Origin: Sanguinoderma infundibulare
Lineage: Eukaryota > Basidiomycota > Agaricomycetes > Polyporales > Polyporaceae
Length of the DNA: 64,000 nucleotides
NCBI GenBank assembly: GCA_032821775.1
Contig: JAVLRN010000007.1
Location: forward strand, 2,356,001 to 2,420,000
Direction: 5' to 3'
Made by a program: the position numbers and the translations under genes. Each line of letters begins with the position of its first letter. The stretch's first letter is position 1. The notes below the pieces were generated by a model, which had not been told where the DNA came from, made no database searches, and worked only from the letters and a program-made list of their open reading frames with translations. Below, piece by piece: positions 24,965-34,147 of this stretch.

Positions 24965-25290
24965 ATGGATGGACCACCGACGACGACGACATACACTCAT
25001 ATTCCCCGCTTGGACTTGGCAGTGCCTTTTCTATGCTGTGTCCTTATCCTCTATCTTCGCTCGGTTTTGTCATAGAAAGCACGAGCTCAAGGGCGGTCAT
25101 TGCCTCCTGGACCGACGCTGCTCCCCGTCATCGGTTACTTTGACGCGCCGAAGATCAAGCCATGGTTTACCTTCAGGGATATGTGCGTCAAGTATGGTGC
25201 GTGATCTGTTCTATCCGCAATGTCTCTACGTGACCTGATTCCTGTGTGCTACAGGCGATCTTTTCTACTTCCGTAGGCTCGGCCAAGTGT
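24965..25290 (+). pseudogene. Cytochrome P450 relic, 5' end only
   Basis: From the ATG at 24965 the frame gives a membrane anchor (LAVPFLCCVLILYLRSVL), an in-frame TAG at 25073-25075, then KARAQGRSLPPGP and PVIGYFDAPKIKPW up to VKYG. Exon 1 is 232 nt, identical in length to exon 1 of the intact P450 at 57.7 kb. After a GT-AG intron (25197-25254) the text GDLFYFRRLGQ continues and then meets a second stop, where P450 similarity ends. In both intact genes the stop position holds Trp (LAWKAR, AAWRVR), so TGG probably became TAG. The rest of the gene is absent. Confidence 0.77.
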
Positions 25291-25450
25291 AGGACGAGTT
25301 CGGCGAGGTTGGAGTCGAAAGCGCGCGGTGCGAGCGAGCAAAAGGCGTCTGCTACATCATCATTCATTGGATCAAGAACACTTTGCTATTCCTACAGTAC
25401 AATCGAGTTGAATCGAGTAAACACTTGTTGAAAGCGTATCGCCTACTTCC

Positions 25451-26269
25451 TCAAACCCTCGCAATTAGCTCGCCGTGAACCAGAGTGTACCAGGCATCTT
25501 CATCCGCACCCCACTGACGCCGAGCCGCTGAGGCTTTCTCGAGACCCTCCTGAGTATAGATCCCATGCTTGAGCGCCGTGGTAGCGAAGGACGACGACAC
25601 TGTACGCTCTGCCCACAAGCCACTCCACCACGCCGTCTCTTCCGGGGCAGAGTAGCACCAGGTCCCGGCGGACAAGGTGAGGCTCTCGGCAGGGAACCCG
25701 GCCTTCTTCGCCAGAACGTGGAGGCGACGGCCGGTCTCAGGCTCGCCGCCGTTAGCACGGGCGACCTTGATGTAGCCCTGGCGCCACTCCTCCAAGCCCT
25801 CGACCTCCGGCCACCAGGCCATACCAGAGAAAAAGGCCTCGCGGGCGGCGACGAGGCCGCCGGGCTTCGCGACGCGATGCATCTCACGCAGCATCTGGAT
25901 GGGGTCGGCGACGTGCTGCAGCACCTGGTGAGCGTGGACGACGTCGAAGCTCGCGTCCGGGAAGGGAAGATGATGGGCATCGCCAGGGGCGAAGGTGACA
26001 TTGGTTACGCCCTTGGACGCGGCGTGCTCGCGAGCCTGGTCCAAGACCTCGGGGACATCGATACCAGTGACGTGCCCCTCGGGAACGTAGTTCTGGGCGA
26101 AATCGACGGAAATGGTTCCAGGGCCGCAACCGACATCGAGGATGGTCATGTTGGGTTTGAGGTGGGGAAGGAGGTGCGCAGCGGAGTTCTGTGCCGTACG
26201 CCAGGAGTGCGAACGCAGGACAGACTCATGGTGGCCGCTGGTGTAGACATGAGTGGAGCTCTGCGACAT
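25451..26269 (-). CDS. SAM-dependent methyltransferase (class I, UbiE-like)
   Basis: A single uninterrupted frame of 272 residues, unusual in a window where nearly every gene has introns. The Rossmann SAM-binding motif is TILDVGCGPGT (residues 42-52), followed by GIDVPEVL (motif II region), FAPGDAHHLPF and the post-motif DVVHAHQVLQHVADP. The C-terminal half carries the W- and G-rich segments of fungal methyltransferases annotated as UbiE/COQ5-type. Such enzymes methylate ubiquinone precursors, sterols or secondary metabolites; the acceptor here is unknown. There is no mitochondrial presequence, which argues against COQ5 itself. It ends about 160 bp from a P450 relic and is divergent from the RhoGAP gene. 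The neighbouring dead P450s leave open a role in a decayed biosynthetic locus. Confidence 0.87.
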   Translation of the reverse strand: MSQSSTHVYTSGHHESVLRSHSWRTAQNSAAHLLPHLKPNMTILDVGCGPGTISVDFAQNYVPEGHVTGIDVPEVLDQAREHAASKGVTNVTFAPGDAHHLPFPDASFDVVHAHQVLQHVADPIQMLREMHRVAKPGGLVAAREAFFSGMAWWPEVEGLEEWRQGYIKVARANGGEPETGRRLHVLAKKAGFPAESLTLSAGTWCYSAPEETAWWSGLWAERTVSSSFATTALKHGIYTQEGLEKASAARRQWGADEDAWYTLVHGELIARV

Positions 26270-26933
26270 ATTGCGATTGTTGGTCTGTGCGTGTTTAAGA
26301 ATGTGTTAGCTGTTGATTTGGACAGTCGAGAACGCCAGGCCGGGGTTACATACCACGGGTTGGAGAGATGGGGGAAGATGCTTAGTGATGTCTGGGGCGA
26401 TGTTTTGGCATTGAGCTTTGCAGGCTCTTTATGCTGCTTGCATCGGCTCCTGCCGATGTCGGTGAGCCAGGAAGACGGTGCGAAATTGACCAGTTTCAGA
26501 CGGAGCTATGAAATTTCTGAATGCTTCTGAATGCGATCGGCGTATGCAAGGCGTATGGTACAACCACCCAGTGAGGCGTCTGGCCTCTGACTATTCCTGG
26601 GCTGTCACGGTCACGACACACTGTCACGGATCACACTACTCCTTCCGCCGTGCCTGAGACTGATGCGGCATGGGCGACCAAGAGGTGGCTGCTACCTTGC
26701 TGCTACCTTTGCCGTTCCCCTCCCTGCCCCTGCTTCTGCCTAGAGACGGGTGAATCGGCAACCTCCTCTTCTGTATCCGACATCCTCTTCTAGTTTCCAA
26801 GACAGGATCCGCTGCCGGACCTCCGAATCACCCCAGTCTAGTTTCGAATCATTCCTCAGACTTGCTTGACACGATCACACTCCAGCGTATTTGACCCAGT
26901 ACTTGCTCTATATCCCACACTTTCTAAGACGAC
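26270..26933. other. Divergent promoter region, methyltransferase / RhoGAP
   Basis: About 660 bp between two divergent starts. No clear TATA box or repeat was recognised and no ORF is supported. It is presumed to hold both promoters. Confidence 0.5.
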
Positions 26934-29474
26934 ATGCCACCAAACCCGCTCACGCTCAAACAGCGACTGGCTGCGCTATCCGCGAACATCAATTCTCCTA
27001 CACGCTCAAACTCTTTTGATATGCCCCCGGACTCGCCTATAACAAGCAAACGCAAGTCGTTCTTCAAGCAGCCTTTCGGCAAGTCCTCGTCAACTGCGCC
27101 GGAGGTCGCGTCAGGAGAGTATATTGGGCAGGAGCGAATACAGGAGGTCATGAACAGGTTGATATTTCAGGCCGGAGTAGACTATGAGTGAGTGCTTCCT
27201 TCGGTCGTGCGCCTCGCAATTATTGACAATTGAGCTCCAAGAACACGACCTATGTGCGTATCATTACCTTTGCTTTCGCGAAGCTGTGTAAATCTAGTCA
27301 TTACAGGATCGTTATGTGTGCGTCCGCGATGCCAGACCCCAGGGAGGTTTCGTATGATCTACTACTTGTGTGAGTTCTCCGCCGTTTTGTCGGGATGCAG
27401 GTCATGACGCCATCTCAGCCGTATTCTCTCTTATTTGGATCTCTACGGTGCGTGCTATCTCTACTTCAGATACCTTCTTTTCTCATCCTCGCGGCACAGT
27501 CGAGTCCGACTATACCGTTGTCTTCCTTGCTGCTGGTAACCGGCATTCCCCTGGCTGGAACTGGGTGTGGAAAGCGTACCGCAGTCTCAGCCGGAAGTAT
27601 CGAAAGAACCTGAAGCGTTTGGTAAGTGCCTCATTATTCCCGCCTCCGTTGCATTTGTTTGACCGTGGCTGTAGTATGTCGTGCATTCCAACTTCTTCAC
27701 CAAGAGTGCGTGTCATCCCGCATAGCCAGGATCCCCCTTCTAATCCTCCCCAAAGTGCTATTCTCCTTGGCTGGTGCCATCATCAGGTATGTCTAGTCGT
27801 GAATCTGTCCATCCTCATCGCTCACTTGAGTTAGCCCCAAATTTTTCCGCAAGATAACTTATATCAATACCCTTTCCGAGCTCGCATACCATGTTCCTCT
27901 CACACAAATAGATATACCACCCGCAGTATACCAGTGAGTGTCCTTCCGGCAATACTCCCGTACCGCTCGATTGCTGACGTCCGTGCAGAGAGAACCTCAA
28001 GCATGAAAGACAAATTAATCTACCGGTCATGACTCGCTCGGACTTATTCGGCGTTCCTCTTGAAGAGCTCATGGGATTCGATGGAGAGAAAGGAGGCCTC
28101 CCACGCGTGGTCAAGGACTGTATACAGTACCTCCGATCGACAGGTCAGGCCTCAACCTCACGCGCGTTTCATCTGTCTTCGACTTCTTTACTGACGCTAT
28201 ATTAGGTTTGCGTGAAGAGGGTCTCTTCCGCCGGTCGCCAAATTCGGTGCTGCTCAAGCAAGCAGCGCAGGCGTATGACCGAGGTGTGTTGGCTTCGTTG
28301 TTCTTCTTTCTAATCCCACTCACCGGTCATGGGAAGGGCACGTTGTGTCGCTCGAGACGTTCGGGGACCCGCATCTGGCCGCAGTGCTGCTGAAAAAGTA
28401 CCTGCATGACCTGCCGGAACCCATTTTTCCTGAGAGGCTTTACCCGATCATTCGGAAATGCCCCATGCCGACGGACGATCCCAACGACATGTCGGCCATT
28501 CTGTACATTCGGGAAACGCTGCTGCCTGAGCTACCCCCATGCGTGTACATCCTCCTCAGCAGCGTGCTTCGTAAGTCATATACGTGTTCTAATTGCTCCT
28601 ATCTCGGCTGAACGCTTTCCTTGTAGATCTGCTGTATGAAGTGCAACTACGATCTTCAGCAAACCGAATGGACGCCCACAACCTCGCCGTCGTCATCTGC
28701 CCCAATCTCGTCTCGAGCCCGAATCCCATGCGAGACGTGATGATGTGCTCCGCACCCAACGCGCCCACGCTCTTCGACGCAGCACGCGCCGCATCGAATA
28801 CTAGTCTTCCGTTTCAGGCTCAGAGCGTGTCTCTGTCAAGTCCGCCCCCGCCTCCCGAGGGCAAAACGACGCTCGGGATGGTCATCAAGCTCTGCATCCA
28901 GCGGTACTACGAGGTCTTCGACGAGGTCCCCGACCGCAGCGAGGCGACCTCGCATGTCACCGACGACCAGGAGATCATCCACCCACCAAATCTGTTTGCC
29001 GACATGAACTCCCCAGGGAGTCCATCGCTGAACAACCGCGACAGCGCGCTCCTGTCCGACGAGGAGATCGACGACGCGATGCTCGTCATGCCCCTCGGGC
29101 TCGCGAACCCCAATCGCTTCTCCGGCGGCGGCGGGGGGTCCGGGTCGAGCACGTTCCGTCCGCACCATCGGTCGCAGCAGTCGGCAGACGTCGCGGCGCG
29201 CTCGACGCACACGACATTTGGGAACGGGCCGCCGAGCGCGTACGCGACGGTGAACAAGGCGCGGTCGACGATCTCGATCGAGCGCGGGACGACGTCGCGC
29301 AAGGGCTCCATCGCCGTCGGGCGGGGCACCGCGCGGGGGGGCAAGGGCTCCGGCGCAGGCGTGCAGGCGATTGGGATAACGGCGGAGGGGTTCTTCGCTG
29401 CGCCTGACGCGCCGCCCGTGCCAGTGCGGCCGTCGCAGGTGCAGAACGGGAAACGGAACGGAACGGCGAATTAG
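26934..29474 (+). CDS. Rho GTPase-activating protein with CRAL-TRIO (Sec14-like) domain
   Basis: Twelve exons: 26934-27187, 27242-27253, 27307-27369, 27419-27447, 27500-27621, 27675-27705, 27756-27786, 27835-27933, 27989-28143, 28206-28283, 28337-28570 and 28627-29474. They sum to 1956 nt, 651 residues. Exon 2 is a 12-nt microexon that supplies E-T-R-P-M. Order: Ser-rich N-terminus; CRAL-TRIO/BCH domain (about residues 70-235, with YVESDYTVVFLAAG and KRLYVVHSNFFTKM); RhoGAP domain (about 260-430) with the catalytic-arginine loop REEGLFRRSPN, then LKKYLHDLPEP and NRMDAHNLAVVICPNL; and a disordered Gly/Ser-rich tail. The layout matches animal ARHGAP1/ARHGAP8 and yeast ECM25. It should switch off Rho or Cdc42 at membranes. 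The arginine finger and the conserved Asn are present, so activity is likely. Confidence 0.88.
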
Positions 29475-32017
29475 GCTTTCGTGGTATGTTCGAAATCCGG
29501 TCGGGCATTCCTTGGACGGCCTCCGTCTGTGTCCGTTGTGTGGTCTGCCATGGGAGGTGAGGGTGGATGCGGGTGCTGCGATACCTACGGTCTCCTTCTG
29601 CTGTATCTTAGGTCGATCTTTGCTTGGATAGTTTGGACATCTACGCTCTCTATTTGCTCTTAATCTACAGCCTCCGCAGACAGTTACGATATTTCATTTG
29701 CCCACCGAATGACAGTGGCCGCCGCCAGGACAACTATCGGTCCCGACGAAAATCTCGCTAACCACAAACAGCGAAACTTGCCGAAAAGCCCCTCGCGTTC
29801 CGCCCGCCGCATGATGCATGATGCGTCAACCCTGCTTGCGTTTCGGAGCCTCGTGGGCGTGGACCACCGGGAGCGAAAGGGTTTGTCACGGTGAAGGGAA
29901 GCGCCGGCACCGCGAGGAACACACGTGTGGCGGGGCTCTCCTGACTCGAGGCGCGCTTGCATAAAAGACAGAAAACATGTCGAGCCATTCCCCCTTCGCC
30001 CTCGACTGTTCCCCCTGTCCTGATTCCACTTGATCCTGCGTGCTCTTCCGGGTTTTCTGCGTTTTCTGGGGGGTTTTGGGTGTCTTGGGGGTTGGTTTGG
30101 ACGCGATCGATGAGCGGAGTGGAGCCGCGGCGCGAGGCTGTGACCGTTGTCACATTCCTCTGAAAGTCGTTTGGCGCTCGTCGAGGCGGGAACTGAGAGC
30201 CTCGAGGCGGCGACTTGGAGAAGGAGCCGGATGCTGTTCAGTGTGAACGGTCGGTGGGTCGGTGATAGGTGGTGGGCGGTTGGTGAGTTGCGGTTTGCCT
30301 TGTGTTCCATCGACAGATGTCGCCGATGGCGGCGGCGGTTCTGCAGAAGCTTCAAGCGAAGGTCTGCGAAGAGGAGGCTGTGAGAGGCTTGGACGTTCGG
30401 CGCTCGCGTTAAGCTCAATGCAGGTTCGGTGCGGTGACAATGTAGAAGGGACTAGAAGGAGCTGGGAGTGCAGGGTAGGTGATCGTGTTGCGGGTGGGGC
30501 GGCCGGGGTGCATTAGTGTCAATGGCGCGGTGAGTGGGTGATCGCAACGTCCTTGAGTGCTGATGGACCTCATTAGAGGCGCGGGCGCGTCGTTCCCGTC
30601 ACAGGGTAGGCGGTGTCGGCGTTCGATGCAAACGGTGTTCACCGTCGTGGGCCAGTTGAATGTCGGCAGCTGTTCATGTCGACGGTCGACCTGTGCACTT
30701 GAGCCCCTTTCTGTCGGCGCGTCCTCGCTGCTATCGTCGAGGACAACCTCTGTTTCTGCATCCTCGATGAGCGTGTTCAGGATCCGGGCCTGTTGTGTCT
30801 TGTGTTGGTCAGCAAGTCGTCAGCGACCTCGCTGGAAATGCTGAGCAAGCATGGCTCAGTTTCGCGGGGCTTATCGCGCCGCTGGCGACGTCACCCTCGC
30901 TCGTCTTCCGATGCTGTCATGCGCCTATTGTGGCAGTACGGGCGTTCCGACGTCGGGACGATCACTGTTGGGCGTCATGGAGGCGGAAGATGGGATTGGT
31001 GTTGGCTCGCCGCGACGTCGGCCCGCCAGAAAGCGTGGGGCAGTGGAGGGCAGAGGGCAAGAGGAAGGCCATACGTGGCGGCGAGGAAACCCCGCTCGAG
31101 CGTGTGCCTGGGAGCGGTTTCCTTGAAGCTGCAGGACGGGCTGCAAGTGGACCAGTGTCGGGAATGTTCAGCCGGCCGTGGCGCGATCGACGGGCAGCCG
31201 TCGGGGGTCATGGGTGCTGGCAATCGACGGGATCGATGGGTGGCGATAGTACACCCTGCGACGTCGGACGTCGGATAAATTGCTGGACCGCATGGGCGGA
31301 GGCGGCGGGATGGCAGTTTATGGGAATGGGGCGGCGCGAGGGGGGCGGCTGCCGCGCAGGCGTGGAGGACGGAGGATGGAGATTGGTTCAATGAAGGAGA
31401 GGGGCTGTGCAGCGCCGCCTTCGGCAATGTGTGTTCATTCTGCGGGTGGCACCTGCCTTTTTCTGAAATCGCCACTTTCGGGATCGGAACAGTTGGATGA
31501 CTCTGACTCGGGCTCCTGTGCTCGGGGCCGCAGCCAGGTGCCGCGCGTCCCAGGGGTCGCCGCGCGTGCTCGCGGCGACTGTGGACTGCGCACGCAGGCT
31601 TCCTCGGTGGAGGTGGGTGGGCTTGCGGACGAGGAGGACGTGTGCAGACGTGTGTTTTCGTGGCTTTCTGGGCTGCGGAGAGGCGGTCTTCATATTCCAG
31701 TGGGCGGGAGCACATGGGCGCCGGGATGAGTGTCAGGCACAGCCCTGGGCGGATTGGGGAAAATGGGCGGCTCTGAGTCTGAAATGCGTGGAACAGGAAC
31801 GATAAAAACTGGGCCGAGTCAGATTATCGCGTTCATCCATCCCCTCTCAACCACCACCACCACATCCCTCGCTCAGTCATCGACACTGTCCGAGGCTCCA
31901 GTCTTGACTCAGAAACCCTCTGAGCAATTCGTGAGTACTCATCCCTGTCTCATTCCGTCGGTGTCGCCGTATTGCCGCTGCCAGTCATTAAGCATTTTTC
32001 ACGAGTCAAACCGTGCA
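29475..32017. other. 2.5-kb intergenic region upstream of the bZIP gene
   Basis: Open frames of up to 244 codons occur on both strands but show no domain and no splice structure. The last 500 bp carry GCN4-type sites. A GTGAGT donor at 31931 and a CCAG acceptor at 31984 would define a 54-nt intron in the 5' leader. The length suggests a complex promoter or an unrecognised non-coding transcript. Confidence 0.5.
31905..31911 (+). promoter_or_regulatory. GCN4-type site TGACTCA upstream of the bZIP gene
   Basis: A perfect TGACTCA, the site bound by GCN4/CPC1-type bZIP proteins, lies 107 nt before the chosen ATG. One-mismatch versions lie at 31498 (TGACTCT), 31504 (TGACTCG), 31815-31821 (CGAGTCA) and 32002-32008 (CGAGTCA). 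The arrangement suggests the factor regulates its own gene. Confidence 0.5.
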
Positions 32018-33679
32018 ATGCATTTGACCTCGTCCTTGCCGTCTTCCAACGAGTCGGCAGAGTCATCCTCGTCGCCTTCACTGCGCAATATGCCGTACAT
32101 GACGCAGAAGTGGCTAGCGGCACAGCCAGAGGCGTCGCCAAGCGCGGCCTCCGGATCATCCTCTTCTCCATCTCTTCCGCCGTTGACCCCCATTCACGTC
32201 CCGTCAACGCATCCATACGGCAATGTCCCAACCGTTGTGAACACCCAACTGATTGCGCCGGCATCCCCTTCCAGAATCCTTCCTTCGTTAGCGGGTTTGT
32301 CGTCTGACGCCCTCCAACTTCACCCAACCCCCACTCCCGCCTTGTTTCCCCAACACTTCCCACAACCACCACATCACCCTCGCGAAAATGTTCGCCCTCC
32401 GCCAATAAACGCGTCGTCCACCAACGACCGCACGGAACGCTTCACCAGTCATGGTTCCTCGCATCCCGCACACCTTGAGAGTTTCCCACTTTCAAGCCTA
32501 TACACGACTCAGAATGTGTCGTTAAACCAGTCTTCTAACCGTCCTCGGACATCCCACCCGGTCTTCACCTCGACCTCGGCTTTGGCTGCCCATCATGGAA
32601 TCCCCCAATCGCTTCCCCCAGTCCCTCGAACATCAAAGTTTGCATCTACAGCTCATCCTCTAGCACCCCCACCACCAGTCGCTTCCACCTCACAACCCCT
32701 CGACTTCGCTTCTTTGTGCTCCGACTACTTAAACATGCTCTCGCAAATCCCAGAGGAGATTCATTCTGCCCCTGAGCGGGCTGACGATGACGCCGTCCAG
32801 GCGATCATGGATGTCTTCCAAGGTGTGTCCTCCCGTGCGTCGCATGCAATGCACGGGATTTACATATGTCGTGCAGCGTCGCCCGAGTTCCAGATGACGA
32901 ACGAGTTCCTGACCTCGCCAATGGAAGACTCGCCCTACGACGACTTCCTCACCACGCCGGCTCTTGGGTCCGCCGACATCGCTTCGGACCTGCTCACGAG
33001 TCCGGCGATTTACGATGCCGACTCCTTCCCGGAGATGGGCGGATCGCTCTTCGGCGTCGACTTCGACATGGACGGAGGTATTGACTCGATGAAGTCTCAC
33101 TCCGCCGCGTCGCTCGCTCCGCCTCTTCCTCACTCTGCGCTCAGCTTCGACGACCTGTACACTTTGCCTTCGCCCACTACCCCGTCTCTCGATCCCACAT
33201 CCCTCCATCCGTCGCCCTGTACCGGCACAGTCCCTACGCCTGGTACGCCTGCTCGTCGTCTCCGCAAGTCCCTGCCGACTGGGACGCGGAAGAACATCAC
33301 GCCGGATGCGCTTGTACCCCTTGACGCTCCCATCCAAACGCGCAAGTACGTCACGCCTTCGGCGACGTCGCGCAAGGCGGTCCCTACTGCTTGGCTGAAG
33401 AAGAAGCGCTCTCGGTCGCAGGCGTTCGGTGAGGAGGACGAGCTGGAAGAGGAAGTTGTTCTCAACACGGGCGACATGGATGCGATCGAGGCGAAGCGTC
33501 GTCAGAACACTCTAGCAGCGCGTCGCAGCCGGAAGCGCAAGCTGGAGTACCAGCGGGAGCTGGAGGCGTCTGTCGAGCGCGCGAACGAGGAGAAGGAAAT
33601 GTGGAAGCAGCGTGCGATGCTTTACCAGGCATTGCTGGAGAGTCATGGACACGAGGTGCCCTCCTTCGATACTGCGTGA
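32018..33679 (+). CDS. bZIP transcription factor, GCN4/CPC1-like
   Basis: The C-terminal 67 residues hold a classic bZIP: basic region EAKRRQNTLAARRSRKRK with the GCN4-type signature N-x-x-A-A-R-R-S-R, then a short zipper ending about 25 residues later. The long N-terminal part is Ser/Pro/Thr-rich with acidic, hydrophobic patches (FLTSPMEDSPYDDFL, GGSLFGVDFDMDGG) typical of activation domains. I propose a 54-nt intron at 32823-32876 (GTGTGT to GTGCAG); it is in frame and has no stop, so the frame stays open either way (535 residues spliced, 553 unspliced). The frame is also open 5' to 31730, but ATG 32018 is the first ATG after a likely leader intron. The family activates amino-acid biosynthesis genes under starvation. 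I see no upstream ORF in the last 200 nt of leader, unlike yeast GCN4. Confidence 0.84.
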   Translation: MHLTSSLPSSNESAESSSSPSLRNMPYMTQKWLAAQPEASPSAASGSSSSPSLPPLTPIHVPSTHPYGNVPTVVNTQLIAPASPSRILPSLAGLSSDALQLHPTPTPALFPQHFPQPPHHPRENVRPPPINASSTNDRTERFTSHGSSHPAHLESFPLSSLYTTQNVSLNQSSNRPRTSHPVFTSTSALAAHHGIPQSLPPVPRTSKFASTAHPLAPPPPVASTSQPLDFASLCSDYLNMLSQIPEEIHSAPERADDDAVQAIMDVFQGVSSRASHAMHGIYICRAASPEFQMTNEFLTSPMEDSPYDDFLTTPALGSADIASDLLTSPAIYDADSFPEMGGSLFGVDFDMDGGIDSMKSHSAASLAPPLPHSALSFDDLYTLPSPTTPSLDPTSLHPSPCTGTVPTPGTPARRLRKSLPTGTRKNITPDALVPLDAPIQTRKYVTPSATSRKAVPTAWLKKKRSRSQAFGEEDELEEEVVLNTGDMDAIEAKRRQNTLAARRSRKRKLEYQRELEASVERANEEKEMWKQRAMLYQALLESHGHEVPSFDTA

Positions 33680-34147
33680 ACGCTGACTTTCGCTCTCTCC
33701 CTTATCCCACTCTCTTGACGCGATTTGAGTATACCTTATGCGTTATGTCTCTCTCTATCTGTTTCATCATCGTCTCTTAACCAATGCCACCGTATTTTTT
33801 TCGTGGCCTTCGCTACTCCGTTCTCGTCTTCCCCAATTCCCCATCCACTTGCTCTTGGAGTAGCGTCGTACCCCCAATCCCCTATGTCCCCTTCGTCGAG
33901 ATAATCCCAAAAAACTGTCGCTAATTCTGAGTCGGTGTAGTAGTAGCCGACTTGCCATTCACTCCCATCCTCTCAGATGACGTAGTCAATCAATTGTGAA
34001 TGTTGTGTGCTCTACATAAAGTGCCTTGCTCGAGTGTGATTTGACGACGTGCACAGCCTGAGTTGCTCTGAGGGCGGTCCACGAGCTCAGGTCGACTTGC
34101 ACGGCCATCTTGAGCGCAGAAGGATATTTCGCTCGGATAATATCCGG
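33680..34147. other. Intergenic region bZIP / GDA1
   Basis: About 470 bp holding the 3' UTR of the bZIP gene and the promoter of GDA1. An in-frame upstream ATG at 34049 would extend the GDA1 protein by 33 residues. No other element recognised. Confidence 0.5.

Noticed and set aside
29684..30418. Minus-strand 244-codon frame
   Set aside because: Basic low-complexity translation without domain; likely a GC-rich shadow.
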